NCBI RefSeq assembly: GCF_018860245.1
Contig: NZ_JAHKPD010000018.1
Span: 532,906 to 596,905 of the forward strand
Length of the DNA stretch: 64,000 nucleotides
Source: Pseudotamlana agarivorans
GTDB taxonomy: Bacteria > Bacteroidota > Bacteroidia > Flavobacteriales > Flavobacteriaceae
Reading direction: 5' to 3'
A program made the translations under genes and the position numbers. Below the pieces are notes generated by a model. The model made no database searches and was not told the origin of the DNA. It saw only the letters and a program-made list of their open reading frames with translations. Positions 10,817 through 18,785 of the stretch are shown piece by piece (the first letter of the stretch is position 1; each line of letters begins with the position of its first letter).

Positions 10817-12121
10817 TTATTTCAGGTATGGATGGTTAAGTGATTTTATTTGACGCATCATAAGCCAAGTAACGGCAATAGTTAGTATAGAATATAGCCC
10901 CATGTACATGTAAAAACTATAAACCATTCCAGGCATTGGAGTTACAGCATCTTTAGTTCTCATGATGTTATGAATTATCCATGGTTGTCTACCAACTTCA
11001 GTCACAATCCAACCGGCTTCTAAGGCGATAAATCCCATAGGAGCTAAAAGTGTAAACAATAACCAGAATTTACGATTTTGCCACCATGATACTTTTCGTA
11101 AGCTAATAAAAAAGACTAAGCCAAAGAGTAGGAGTAGTGTGCCTATACCAACCATCACTTGAAAAGCGTAGTGAACGATAGCCACATTTGGTTGCACATC
11201 TTTAGGGAAGTCGTTTAGCCCTTTTACTTCAGCATCAAAATCGCCAAAGGCTAAAAAAGATAAAGCCTTAGGGATTTCAATCTTATGAGTTACTTCTCGT
11301 GTTTCAGTATTTACTATACCACCAATAAGTAGCGGAGCTCCTTTTTTTGTTTCATAATGAGCTTCCATGGCAGCGAGCTTAACGGGTTGTCTTTCAGCAA
11401 TGTCTTTAGCCGATAAATCGCCACTTAAAGGTTGTAAAATAGCTGCAATAGCACCAAAAGTAATGGCTATTTTGAAGGCTTTTTTATGCAAATCAATATG
11501 ACGTCTTTTGTATATCTGATAGGCATGAACACCCGCAACGGCAAATCCTGTTGCAGTAAAGGCAGCTAAAGTCATGTGTAAGGCTTGTGTAAACCAAGCA
11601 GGATTAAGCAATGCTTTTATGGGGTCTATATTTACAAATTCACCATTTATATAATCGAAACCTGAAGGGGCATTCATCCAGCCATTGGCTGAGACTACTA
11701 GAATACCGGAAGCGACACCGGAAACACCAACGATAACCCCTGTAAACCAATGAAATTTTTCAGGGATTTTATCCCAACCATATAAATAAAACCCCAAAGC
11801 TAAGGCTTCAACGAAAAATGCGGCACCTTCTAAAGAAAAGGGCATCCCAATAATTGGTCCTGCGTGTTTCATGAATTCGGGCCATAAGAGTCCGAGTTCA
11901 AAAGACAAAGCTGTCCCAGATACGGCACCAACTACAAAGAAAATAGCAACCCCTTTTTGCCACGATTTTGTAAGCTTAAGGTAGACAGGGTCTTTAGTGT
12001 TTAACCATTTTTTGTGGGCTACAATCATAAAAAAAGGCATGACCATACCAACACAAGCGAATACGATGTGAAAAATTAGGGTAAATGCCATTTGCAGTCT
12101 TGCGGCATCTAAATTATCCAT
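10817..12121 (-). CDS. cydA: Cytochrome bd oxidase subunit I
   Basis: Catalytic subunit of the bd oxidase, carrying hemes b558, b595 and d in the inner membrane. The haem-ligand helix opens the protein (RLQMAFTLIFHIVFACVGM, with His near residue 18). The signature EVGRQPWIIHNIMRTKDAVTP is intact. At 434 residues it is the short Q-loop form, shorter than E. coli CydA; the loop (about 225-300) still contains an unusual charged insertion with HYETKKGAPL. Together with menaquinone genes at 40580-43982 this indicates menaquinol is the likely electron donor. First gene of a cydAB pair on the minus strand. Confidence 0.97.
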   Translation of the reverse strand: MDNLDAARLQMAFTLIFHIVFACVGMVMPFFMIVAHKKWLNTKDPVYLKLTKSWQKGVAIFFVVGAVSGTALSFELGLLWPEFMKHAGPIIGMPFSLEGAAFFVEALALGFYLYGWDKIPEKFHWFTGVIVGVSGVASGILVVSANGWMNAPSGFDYINGEFVNIDPIKALLNPAWFTQALHMTLAAFTATGFAVAGVHAYQIYKRRHIDLHKKAFKIAITFGAIAAILQPLSGDLSAKDIAERQPVKLAAMEAHYETKKGAPLLIGGIVNTETREVTHKIEIPKALSFLAFGDFDAEVKGLNDFPKDVQPNVAIVHYAFQVMVGIGTLLLLFGLVFFISLRKVSWWQNRKFWLLFTLLAPMGFIALEAGWIVTEVGRQPWIIHNIMRTKDAVTPMPGMVYSFYMYMGLYSILTIAVTWLMMRQIKSLNHPYLK

Positions 12122-12218
12122 AAAAGTGGGTTTAGTTTGTTAGACAAATATACTTGATATCGCTTTCTAAACCTTATTTTTTTATTCCTTAATGACAGAA
12201 AAAAACCAAAAATTTGAC

Positions 12219-13253
12219 TTATTCTTTTACAATTTCTATTTCAAATATTTTATCCCAACGTTTTCCAGTTACAAAAATGGTTTTAGTTTTAGAGTTATAG
12301 GCAATACCATTTAAAACATCTAAACCCTCATGTTGGGTCACTAAGTTTTTAAGAGGCGTAAAGTCTACAACGGCAATAACAGCCCCGTTTTCTGGGTTAA
12401 TTATAGCCACACCATCTTTTTGATAGCGGTTTGCATAGATATGTCCTTCAATCCATTCCATTTCGTTAATACCAACAATTTTACCTTTATTCGTGTATAC
12501 TTGGATGTGATCTCCTTCGGAAAGATTTACCGGGTCGAGAATCCAAATGTTTTCGGTACCATCACTTTTAAAAATAGTGTTATCAACATGACAAAGTCCC
12601 CAACCTTCTTTGCTTTTTCCGTATTTAAAAGAACTTATTTTTTTAAAACTATTTACATCGTAAACAAAGCCTGTGCCTTTTTGCCAGGTCAGTTGATAAA
12701 TTTTGTCGTTCAAAATAGTAAGTCCTTCACCAAAATAAGCATCATCTAAATTGATATTATTTAATATTTCACCAGTTTTATAATCGACTTTTCTAAGTTT
12801 AGATTCTTTGTATTGTCCTGTGCTTTCGTATAAAGTGTCGTTATAAAATTCTAAACCTTGGGTATAAGCTGTGATGTCGTGCGGATATTCATTAATAATT
12901 TTGAAAGTGTAAACCTTTGGTAATTCACTGTTCAATATGGTGATTGCCGATAATGCTGTTTGCTTTTCACCGTCAAAATAAATGGTAGCTTCGATAGCGT
13001 GTTTACCTAATTTATGATTTTCTAGATTGATACTATTTGATATAGAAACACCGTCTAATGTATAGGAAACAGAATCGATGGTATGCATTTTTTTGTTTTC
13101 TATATCAAGATTTAGTGTTTTATTATTAGAAATATTACCTTTTGAAGCGTTAGTTAGTATAGTGAAATCACTTTTTTTATGATTTCCATTAGATCCGCAA
13201 GATAGAATAACGGTACTTAAAAATGTGATTGTGAACAGTTTGAATAAAGTCAT
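12219..13253 (-). CDS. Glutaminyl-peptide cyclotransferase lipoprotein (plant/bacterial type)
   Basis: Converts N-terminal glutamine of peptides to pyroglutamate. The 344-residue protein has a lipoprotein signal ending in the lipobox VILSC (Cys19), so it is membrane-anchored outside the cytoplasm. Residues ~30-115 form a small beta-rich domain, and the rest is the beta-propeller typical of the plant-type glutamine cyclotransferase family: YTQGLEFYNDTLYESTGQY, GEGLTILNDKIYQLTW, ILDPVNLSEGDHIQV, and NEMEWIEGHIYAN. Many Bacteroidota export proteins whose N-terminal Gln is cyclised after signal cleavage, so this enzyme may act on secreted proteins (inference). It is transcribed away from the SRP RNA gene. 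Confidence 0.9.
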   Translation of the reverse strand: MTLFKLFTITFLSTVILSCGSNGNHKKSDFTILTNASKGNISNNKTLNLDIENKKMHTIDSVSYTLDGVSISNSINLENHKLGKHAIEATIYFDGEKQTALSAITILNSELPKVYTFKIINEYPHDITAYTQGLEFYNDTLYESTGQYKESKLRKVDYKTGEILNNINLDDAYFGEGLTILNDKIYQLTWQKGTGFVYDVNSFKKISSFKYGKSKEGWGLCHVDNTIFKSDGTENIWILDPVNLSEGDHIQVYTNKGKIVGINEMEWIEGHIYANRYQKDGVAIINPENGAVIAVVDFTPLKNLVTQHEGLDVLNGIAYNSKTKTIFVTGKRWDKIFEIEIVKE

Positions 13254-13307
13254 TTTCGTAGAATTATTTAGGGCAAGATATTTATTTAAAATCAGTTTAA
13301 AAAATCA

Positions 13308-13337
13308 TTGTGAAAGTTTTAAAAGGTTGTATATTTG
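13308..13337 (+). promoter_or_regulatory. Promoter of the SRP RNA gene
   Basis: TTG at 13308-13310, then 19 bases, then TATATTTG at 13330-13337. This is an excellent match to the Bacteroidetes TTG/TAnnTTTG promoter. The predicted start of transcription, about six bases after the -7 box, coincides with the first paired base of the RNA at 13343. Confidence 0.8.
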
Positions 13338-13342
13338 CACCT

Positions 13343-13436
13343 GGCAAGTCCTACACAACCAGCTCCTGTTGAATCCTCCAGGTCGGGAACGAAGCAAAGG
13401 TAAATGGTCGTAGCGGTGTGATGTAGGTAGCTTGCC
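13343..13436 (+). ncRNA. ffs: 4.5S / small signal recognition particle RNA
   Basis: Scaffold RNA of the bacterial signal recognition particle, which with Ffh delivers nascent membrane and secreted proteins to the translocon. The outer stem GGCAAG (13343-13348) pairs with CTTGCC (13431-13436). A second helix pairs CCTACA with TGTAGG. The apical domain contains CAGGTCGGGAACGAAGCA, matching the conserved symmetric loop, GGAA tetraloop and A/C-rich asymmetric bulge that Ffh binds. It lacks the Alu domain, as expected for a small SRP RNA. A run of seven T follows the closing stem and ends transcription. Confidence 0.95.
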
Positions 13437-13754
13437 TTTTTTTGTACCCAAAACTGAAATCTTGAAAAGCACATGAGCTTCAAGATTTTTTTGTTTTTAT
13501 CCAATAATTTTTTCCAAAGACTTTCAAAGTTTAAGTCATATTCGATCGATTTTGTATTGCTAATGGCGCTTTCTTCAATGTAGACATACTACTATGTCTT
13601 AAATTCACAGTGTTTAATAATATTTTTACTACAAAATTAAGTTCTATTCATCTAAATAATGTAAATTTGGCGTTTTTACGTACGATTTATCTTTTTACTT
13701 AAGTAGGTTAATATTTACTTTTGTTCTTGTAAATCGTCATTTATATTAAATTAA
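13437..13754. other. Intergenic region between SRP RNA and the T6SS-like cluster
   Basis: After the SRP RNA terminator this 318-base AT-rich stretch has no convincing open reading frame. It contains a small hairpin around 13582-13597 (GACATA/TATGTC arms) and, near its right end, the promoter and inverted repeat described separately. No mobile-element ends were seen at this junction. Confidence 0.6.
13682..13737 (+). promoter_or_regulatory. Probable promoter of the T6SS-like cluster flanked by an inverted repeat
   Basis: TACTTTTG at 13716-13723 fits the Bacteroidetes -7 box and lies 32 bases ahead of the first gene. It is bracketed by a perfect 8-base inverted repeat, ACGATTTA (13682-13689) and TAAATCGT (13730-13737). 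The repeat could be an operator that closes over the promoter. No good TTG is found at the right distance, in keeping with a controlled promoter. This is inference from sequence symmetry. Confidence 0.35.
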
Positions 13755-14348
13755 ATGAAGATAAATTTTTATAAGCAAGTACTTATTTTTTTTATAGCCT
13801 TTACGCTAATATATTGTAAAGGGTCTCAAGTCACAACCAACAATGATGATATTGTCGTGTCTTATGATACTATCATTCCGAAAAAAGAATTTTTACCTGT
13901 ACAATTAGAATATGCTAATTTACTTCATACAAAACCGGACTCCATACAGAACATTAAGTTATACACCTTTATTAATGATTGGATGGATACTAAGTATTTG
14001 TTGGGAGGAGAAACCAAAGATGGGATTGATTGCTCGTCTTTCTCCCAATTGCTTTATATAGAAGTTTATGATAAATACATAGAACGCACTGCTCACAAAC
14101 AATTTGAATCCGATTACATAAATAAGTTTCGAGGTAAGGAATTTTTGGAAGAAGGTGACTTGCTATTTTTTCATCGAGAAGGGGAGCAGGTTATCTCACA
14201 TGTTGGAGTGTATTTGGCAAATAATAAATTTATAAATGCGACTTCTTACAAAGGTACAACTGGTGTTAGTGGCGTTAAAATTTGTGATATCACCAATCCA
14301 TTTTGGGAAAAACGTTATGTAGCTGGTGGTAAAAGAAATGATTTGTAA
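13755..14348 (+). CDS. NlpC/P60-family (C40) peptidase lipoprotein
   Basis: Predicted cell-wall peptidase of 197 residues. The N-terminus is a lipoprotein signal with Cys21 in TLIYC, so it is anchored in a membrane facing the periplasm. The NlpC/P60 domain occupies about residues 65-195: catalytic Cys93 lies in DGIDCSSFSQ and catalytic His149 in VISHVGVYL, with the usual GDLLFF strand just before. Substrates of the family are peptidoglycan stem peptides. It is the first gene of the TssN/TssD cluster (24 bases before the next gene) and could open the wall for assembly of the secretion apparatus. It could also be an effector, but the lipobox argues for a housekeeping part of the machine. Confidence 0.85.
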   Translation: MKINFYKQVLIFFIAFTLIYCKGSQVTTNNDDIVVSYDTIIPKKEFLPVQLEYANLLHTKPDSIQNIKLYTFINDWMDTKYLLGGETKDGIDCSSFSQLLYIEVYDKYIERTAHKQFESDYINKFRGKEFLEEGDLLFFHREGEQVISHVGVYLANNKFINATSYKGTTGVSGVKICDITNPFWEKRYVAGGKRNDL

Positions 14349-14372
14349 ACCTGTTATTTGAATGCAACTTAA

Positions 14373-15287
14373 ATGAACAACGAACTTCAAGCTATATACG
14401 ATGAGTTGTCTCAAGTTTTTCACAATTTAAGAGCCGAAGTTTTTGTTACCGAAATTGAAAGGAAAACTGCAGTGCAAGCAGATGATATTGTTACCTCATT
14501 CCAGAGCACATTTAATCGATGCTACAGTAGGGATATCACGGATATGGAACTCGTATCGCATAAAAAAAATGAGGCGTGTTTACAATTAAATTTAGCTCGT
14601 AATGGTATATATGATTTGCTTCCAGAAGGTGTTTTTCATAAAGCGAACCCAATTGGTAATTCAGGAACTTTTACCTCTAACAGGAGGCAGCAAATAAAAG
14701 AAGAGGAGGATGCTAGGCTTTTATTTTCACCAATTGAAAATGAATTGTTTAGGCAGCGGGTAGATATTGAGAAAAAAGAAAAGTCTATTGTTCGAGAGTT
14801 TAAGAGTTTGGATGATGATTTTTTAATGGATTTTTGGAAAATTGACAAAGCCATACCTAAAATATTCGCAGCAAAACTGATAAGACTTTTGCCTTTTGCG
14901 CATCAAATATCTGGAAATTTAGAGCTCACTTTTTTGAGTTTAAAAAAAATAATAGATGTTGAAGTAGGTTACAAAAAAACATTTGAAACTCATGAAGTAA
15001 AAGTTGAAAATAATTCTGAAAATAGATTAGGCGTCAATTTTATTACAGAGCAAGAAACCTTAAGAATACAACAACCCGTATTGTATGTAACCATTAAGCC
15101 AAATAAAAAGAGTGAAGTGGATCAATTTATAGGAAAAAACGGATTGCTAGATTTTATAACCATATTTTATAAATTTTTTATCCCTATGGAATATCATATT
15201 AAGACAGAAATTGAAGTGAATAAAGAAGGTGAATTTATCCTAGATAAAGAAATTGGTGCTTATTTGGGAATGTCTACTAGAGTTTAA
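14373..15287 (+). CDS. Putative T6SS baseplate component (TssG/TssF-like)
   Basis: A 304-residue soluble protein without signal peptide or membrane segment. I place it with Bacteroidetes T6SS baseplate proteins because of context and a few features: an N-terminal stretch ending in NGIYDLLPEGVFHK, a charged coiled-coil-like middle (RRQQIKEEEDARLL, VDIEKKEKSIVREFKSL), a block KLIRLLPFAHQISGNLELTF resembling the TssG core, and a C-terminus EIGAYLGMSTRV resembling the TssG ending. It lies two bases ahead of tssN, so the two are translationally close. The identification is tentative; no catalytic motif is visible. Confidence 0.55.
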   Translation: MNNELQAIYDELSQVFHNLRAEVFVTEIERKTAVQADDIVTSFQSTFNRCYSRDITDMELVSHKKNEACLQLNLARNGIYDLLPEGVFHKANPIGNSGTFTSNRRQQIKEEEDARLLFSPIENELFRQRVDIEKKEKSIVREFKSLDDDFLMDFWKIDKAIPKIFAAKLIRLLPFAHQISGNLELTFLSLKKIIDVEVGYKKTFETHEVKVENNSENRLGVNFITEQETLRIQQPVLYVTIKPNKKSEVDQFIGKNGLLDFITIFYKFFIPMEYHIKTEIEVNKEGEFILDKEIGAYLGMSTRV

Positions 15288-15289
15288 TT

Positions 15290-16168
15290 ATGATGAATAC
15301 AATGATGGCAAGTTTATTAAATGGCGATGTTTTTAAATTAAGTATCATTCTTGTTTTACTAAGTTCAATCCTCATGGCGGTAGTAAAAAAGGTGAGAAAT
15401 GTATTTACTAAGAATAAATTAAAAGCAATTGTTTATGCGGTTGTTTTGGCTATTCTATTTGGTTTAACTGGATTATTGGCCTACCATAAAATTTTAGATG
15501 ATTCACCTACAAATAGCTATTTGGCTATAGAACTCATTTTATTGTTTATAGGTATCGCTCATATTTTTGCCATGCGAACATATTTTAAAGAACTTACAGA
15601 AACTAAAGTTGAGTTTATTGGCGAGTTTGTATTAACGCTTGTTTTCTTAGGCATTGCCTTATTAGCTTTTGTACAAGTGATTAGTCGCTTTAAAGAAGGT
15701 TTTGTGTTGGTTTATCTTAGTGCAGGTTTTGCTTTTTTAATACCATTACTGGTTTTAAAAACTTATGAATATGCGGTTTCTATTCCTGTAGAAATTTATA
15801 AAAAGTGGTTTTACCCCATAAATCAAGATATTAAAGATCCAACTAGTAATGAATTGAGCAATCCGCTTGTTATAAGTTTGGAGTTTAAAAAGAAATTTGG
15901 AGATAAGGAGAGGAGTCGTTTTAAAGTTAAAGCGCCAGAACATATGGAGTTTGGAAAGCTCTTTTATTTTTTCGTTGATGATTATAATGCTTTACACCCC
16001 GAACATAAAATTGAAATCACAGATTTAAAAGGAGGTGCTTCAGGTTGGGTTTTTTATTTTAAACCACATTGGTGGAAAGGACTTCGTCATATAGACGCTA
16101 ACAAAACCATTGAATGGAATGGTATCAGAGAAGAGAATAATATTATCGTACAACGTGTAGAAGCTTAA
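15290..16168 (+). CDS. tssN: TssN-like membrane protein of Bacteroidetes type VI secretion system
   Basis: A 292-residue protein with about five transmembrane helices in the first 160 residues (for example IILVLLSSILMAVV and AIVYAVVLAILFGLTGLLAY) and a soluble C-terminal domain of about 120 residues. That layout is characteristic of TssN, a component found in the Bacteroidetes-specific T6SS (subtype iii), where it is thought to serve in the membrane complex in place of the Proteobacterial TssJLM. The C-terminal domain includes GKLFYFFVDDYNALHPEHKIEI-type alternating strands and GGASGWVFYFKPHWW. It follows the baseplate-like gene by two bases and precedes tssD by 29 bases. Confidence 0.72.
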   Translation: MMNTMMASLLNGDVFKLSIILVLLSSILMAVVKKVRNVFTKNKLKAIVYAVVLAILFGLTGLLAYHKILDDSPTNSYLAIELILLFIGIAHIFAMRTYFKELTETKVEFIGEFVLTLVFLGIALLAFVQVISRFKEGFVLVYLSAGFAFLIPLLVLKTYEYAVSIPVEIYKKWFYPINQDIKDPTSNELSNPLVISLEFKKKFGDKERSRFKVKAPEHMEFGKLFYFFVDDYNALHPEHKIEITDLKGGASGWVFYFKPHWWKGLRHIDANKTIEWNGIREENNIIVQRVEA

Positions 16169-16197
16169 TCCTAAGCCAATTTTAATACTTATAATTT

Positions 16198-16590
16198 ATG
16201 TCATTTTTATCAAAATTAACCATCGAAAGCGATGAAATAAATGTACTAGACTGTGCATTTGAATTTTCTCAAGGAGCAGATTATAATGGTCGTCCAGCTG
16301 AAAACCCGCGTGGCGGACAAATAAAACTACTTGTAGAATCCACTTCTAAAACCGATTTCATGGACTGGGCGATTTCTCCAGATATGGTTAAAAATGGTGT
16401 GATTACTTTTTATAAACGGGAAACCATGGCCAGCCTTAAAAAGATTGAATTCAAAAATGCTTACTGTTTGCTTTACCATGAACATTTTAATGCGCATGAT
16501 GCAGAACCTATGCAAACCCAATTGGTTATTTCAGCGAATGAAATTACTATAAAAGGGACAACTTTTAGTAATAAGTGGCCAACAACTTAA
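16198..16590 (+). CDS. tssD: Type VI secretion system tube protein TssD (Hcp-like)
   Basis: The building block of the inner tube that is propelled into target cells. The 130-residue sequence matches Bacteroidetes TssD: it begins MSFLSKLTIESDEINVLDC, has the conserved QGADYNGRPAENPRGGQI loop, then FMDWAISPDMVKNGVITFY and the C-terminal ITIKGTTFSNKWP. No signal peptide, as expected. It is the only tube gene here; no VgrG, sheath (TssB/C) or ClpV gene is in the window, so either the remainder of the system is elsewhere or this is an orphan module that supplies a dedicated tube protein for the effector encoded next. Confidence 0.87.
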   Translation: MSFLSKLTIESDEINVLDCAFEFSQGADYNGRPAENPRGGQIKLLVESTSKTDFMDWAISPDMVKNGVITFYKRETMASLKKIEFKNAYCLLYHEHFNAHDAEPMQTQLVISANEITIKGTTFSNKWPTT

Positions 16591-16665
16591 GATGATGTCG
16601 TCTTGAGTTATTGTCGTTTAAATATGGTCTCGATAATTTAAAATAATAGATTTTGTTTTTGCTTT

Positions 16666-17748
16666 ATGGTAAATGAAAAATTAATAAAACTTAAAGAATT
16701 AGTACAGAATGAAGCAGATCTTGCTTTGGAATTTAGTTTGAGAGCTAACAAGAATGATTTTAGCCGTACAGGCATGGGTAAGCACCTCGAATTTCTTTTG
16801 AATTCTAGAAGTCATGAAATTGATTCTCTTCTAAATGAAATAGCAAAAGAGCAATTAAAGGAACAAAAAGAAACCCCTGAACCACCAGATTTCACGGAAT
16901 ATATTAGATATTCAAGTAGCCTAATATCACATAAGGAAGTTTTTGTTGGTGATAAATGGGTGCTAGTTCCTAATGATGCTTGTGTCGATTTCAAAATGAC
17001 TTCTTTAAGTAGACAACGCGCATTTTCGGTAACTATTAGTCATGGAAGTAACTATGCAACATTTACTTCTACAGAGCGTTTAAAATCATATCAAGAAAAG
17101 AAAAAAATAATACAAGGAAATGATATTTCTATACAGCTAGAAGATGATTATATCAGTAAAGAAGAACACGATTGGATGCTTCTAGCTTCTCAAGCATATG
17201 GTACTACAAAGAAGAATATAGGAGGGTTGGGAGATGTCACCGAACTTTATAATAGAATTCCAAAAGAATTTAAACGAAGTTACGCGTATAAAATATCTAA
17301 GGTTACCAAAAAAGTGGGGAAACCAGCGAAAGCAGGTAAAATATTTCATGGGGCAGAGAGAATGGTGGGAAAATTAGGAAAAGTTGCAAAAGTAGGCCCA
17401 TATTTGTCAGCTGGAACTATTGTATATGAAATTAGTGATGCCTTTATAAATGATACAGCTGTTATGCCACATACTTATGTTGATGGGGTGCTTCTTGTTG
17501 TTAGTGTTATCGCAACTGTTTACAGTGCGCCAGCGGTGGTGGTAGGTATTGCAATTTATGGATTATTAGATTACACTTTTAATATAAGTGAAAGTTTGGA
17601 TGAAAATTTTATGAAAAAGGATAATACCTGGAATGATAAACAAATTCAATGTTTTCCTAAAAAAAATGAACCGATTTTTAATGAAGTTAAACGAGATAAT
17701 ACCTATGTCGAAACTAAATTTAAATTACCATCAAATTACATAAATTAA
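16666..17748 (+). CDS. Candidate T6SS effector with hydrophobic C-terminal segment
   Basis: A 360-residue protein I do not recognise as a named family. There is no signal peptide. Residues 1-75 are helical and charged; ~80-160 look beta-rich (KEVFVGDKWVLVPNDACVDF, FSVTISHGSNYATFTS). A Gly/Ala/Lys-rich amphipathic stretch follows (215-250: KPAKAGKIF, GKLGKVAKVGPY), then a hydrophobic segment at about 274-303 (VLLVVSVIATVYSAPAVVVG). This suggests a protein that stays soluble until it inserts in a membrane. It sits 75 bases after tssD, and its stop codon overlaps the start of a small membrane protein (TAATG), the layout expected of an effector and immunity pair. The likely role is a pore-forming or membrane-depolarising toxin; this is inference from context and hydropathy only. 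Confidence 0.5.
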   Translation: MVNEKLIKLKELVQNEADLALEFSLRANKNDFSRTGMGKHLEFLLNSRSHEIDSLLNEIAKEQLKEQKETPEPPDFTEYIRYSSSLISHKEVFVGDKWVLVPNDACVDFKMTSLSRQRAFSVTISHGSNYATFTSTERLKSYQEKKKIIQGNDISIQLEDDYISKEEHDWMLLASQAYGTTKKNIGGLGDVTELYNRIPKEFKRSYAYKISKVTKKVGKPAKAGKIFHGAERMVGKLGKVAKVGPYLSAGTIVYEISDAFINDTAVMPHTYVDGVLLVVSVIATVYSAPAVVVGIAIYGLLDYTFNISESLDENFMKKDNTWNDKQIQCFPKKNEPIFNEVKRDNTYVETKFKLPSNYIN

Positions 17749-18158
17749 TGACAAAAACTATATTTAAACCATTACTATTGTCGTTTTATTGTACTTCAAA
17801 GTGGCTCGTGAATAGAAAAACGCCTCAAAATATTATACCATCAACAATATTGACTTTCTCTTTTCCTTTTACCTTTATGGCCACAGGAATATTTTGTCTA
17901 TTTGTATTAGAATTAATACTGAATATCGTAAAAAACCCTATAGTGTGTGTTGTAGGCGTGTTATTATTTATAAGTCCGTTTTATTATTTTTCCCGGAAAA
18001 TTGCTAAAAATGGTATTGATAAATGGAGCATTGAAAAGGAGTATAAATTTTTAACTAAAAATGAGCGAATAAATAAAATAGTAACTGCTTTTATCTTTTT
18101 TTGGGGTGCGTTTATAGTTCAATTTTGGTTAGCAAATATAGCTTTAAGTTCGAGCTAG
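17748..18158 (+). CDS. Small multi-pass membrane protein, candidate immunity protein (copy 1)
   Basis: A 136-residue protein with about three transmembrane segments (for example FPFTFMATGIFCLFVLELI, IVCVVGVLLFISPFYYF, FIFFWGAFIVQFWLANI). Its ATG overlaps the stop codon of the upstream gene by one base, so the two are coupled in translation. The motif SKWLVNRKTP, then PST near residue 30 and DKWSIEKEYKFLTKNER near 100, recurs in the next two genes, making a three-member family. Immunity proteins against membrane-acting T6SS effectors are typically small inner-membrane proteins, which fits. I know no named family for it. Confidence 0.6.
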   Translation: MTKTIFKPLLLSFYCTSKWLVNRKTPQNIIPSTILTFSFPFTFMATGIFCLFVLELILNIVKNPIVCVVGVLLFISPFYYFSRKIAKNGIDKWSIEKEYKFLTKNERINKIVTAFIFFWGAFIVQFWLANIALSSS

Positions 18159-18227
18159 TTTTAATAATGAGTTATCGGTTAGATTTTATTCATAACTGAT
18201 TATCCGTAATGTGACATAATTGTTATC

Positions 18228-18310
18228 GTCAACCTGAACTTGTTTCAGGTTCTCATCACGATATATTAATTATCAGCTTTATTAGATTCCGAAATAAATT
18301 CGGAATGACG
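18228..18310. repeat. Dispersed two-hairpin palindromic repeat (copy A)
   Basis: Contains ACCTGAACTTGTTTCAGGT (first hairpin) and ATTCCGAAATAAATTCGGAAT (second hairpin) joined by ~35 AT-rich bases. Related copies occur at 34394-34468 and 40431-40500, and a single-hairpin relative lies at 33656-33676. It separates candidate immunity copies 1 and 2, so it may weaken or process the transcript between them. It is a REP/MITE-like element rather than a gene. Confidence 0.7.
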
Positions 18311-18368
18311 TAAATACAATATTAAGGTTACAAAACGGATATACAAAATTCATAAACTTAAAAATTAA

Positions 18369-18785
18369 ATGTTTAAACTTTTATTTAAAAACTTGTTGTT
18401 AGCTGATTATTCTGTGTCTAAATGGTTGGTAAACAAAAAAATGCCAGAAAGAATATTACCATCAACCTTGCATTTTTTTGCAACGCCTTTTACTTTTATA
18501 ATTGGAGCACTATACTTTGTTGTTATTGGCTCAATAAAGTATAGATTTGAATCATATTTACCTATTTTAATTGGCTTAGTGGTAGTTATGCTACCATTTC
18601 AGTTATTTATAGAAAAAAAAGCGAAAAGAGCCATTTACCAGTGGCAAATTGAAAAGGAATATAAAACACTTACAAAGAACCAGCGTTGGAATAAAAATAC
18701 TTTTGGCTTTATCTTTTTTTGGAGTGCTTTCGGGGTTTCATTTTATTTAATAGTAAAATTTGTGGGAGGATATTTAGTACAATAA
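18369..18785 (+). CDS. Small multi-pass membrane protein, candidate immunity protein (copy 2)
   Basis: A 138-residue paralogue of the preceding gene. Shared positions include SKWLVN.K.P near residue 20, I.PST, PFTF, then QW.IEKEYK.LTKN.R.NK and FIFFW.AF near the end. It has the same three hydrophobic segments. It is closer to the following copy (ANYS/ADYS, NKKMPERI, LPFQ, IEKK/VEKK) than to copy 1, which points to two rounds of duplication. It is separated from copy 1 by 210 bases that hold a palindromic repeat, so it may have its own weak promoter. Its stop overlaps the start of copy 3 (TAATG). Confidence 0.6.
   Translation: MFKLLFKNLLLADYSVSKWLVNKKMPERILPSTLHFFATPFTFIIGALYFVVIGSIKYRFESYLPILIGLVVVMLPFQLFIEKKAKRAIYQWQIEKEYKTLTKNQRWNKNTFGFIFFWSAFGVSFYLIVKFVGGYLVQ

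Noticed and set aside
13319..13504. Minus-strand 61-codon open frame over the SRP RNA
   Set aside because: It is the antisense of a clearly folded SRP RNA gene.
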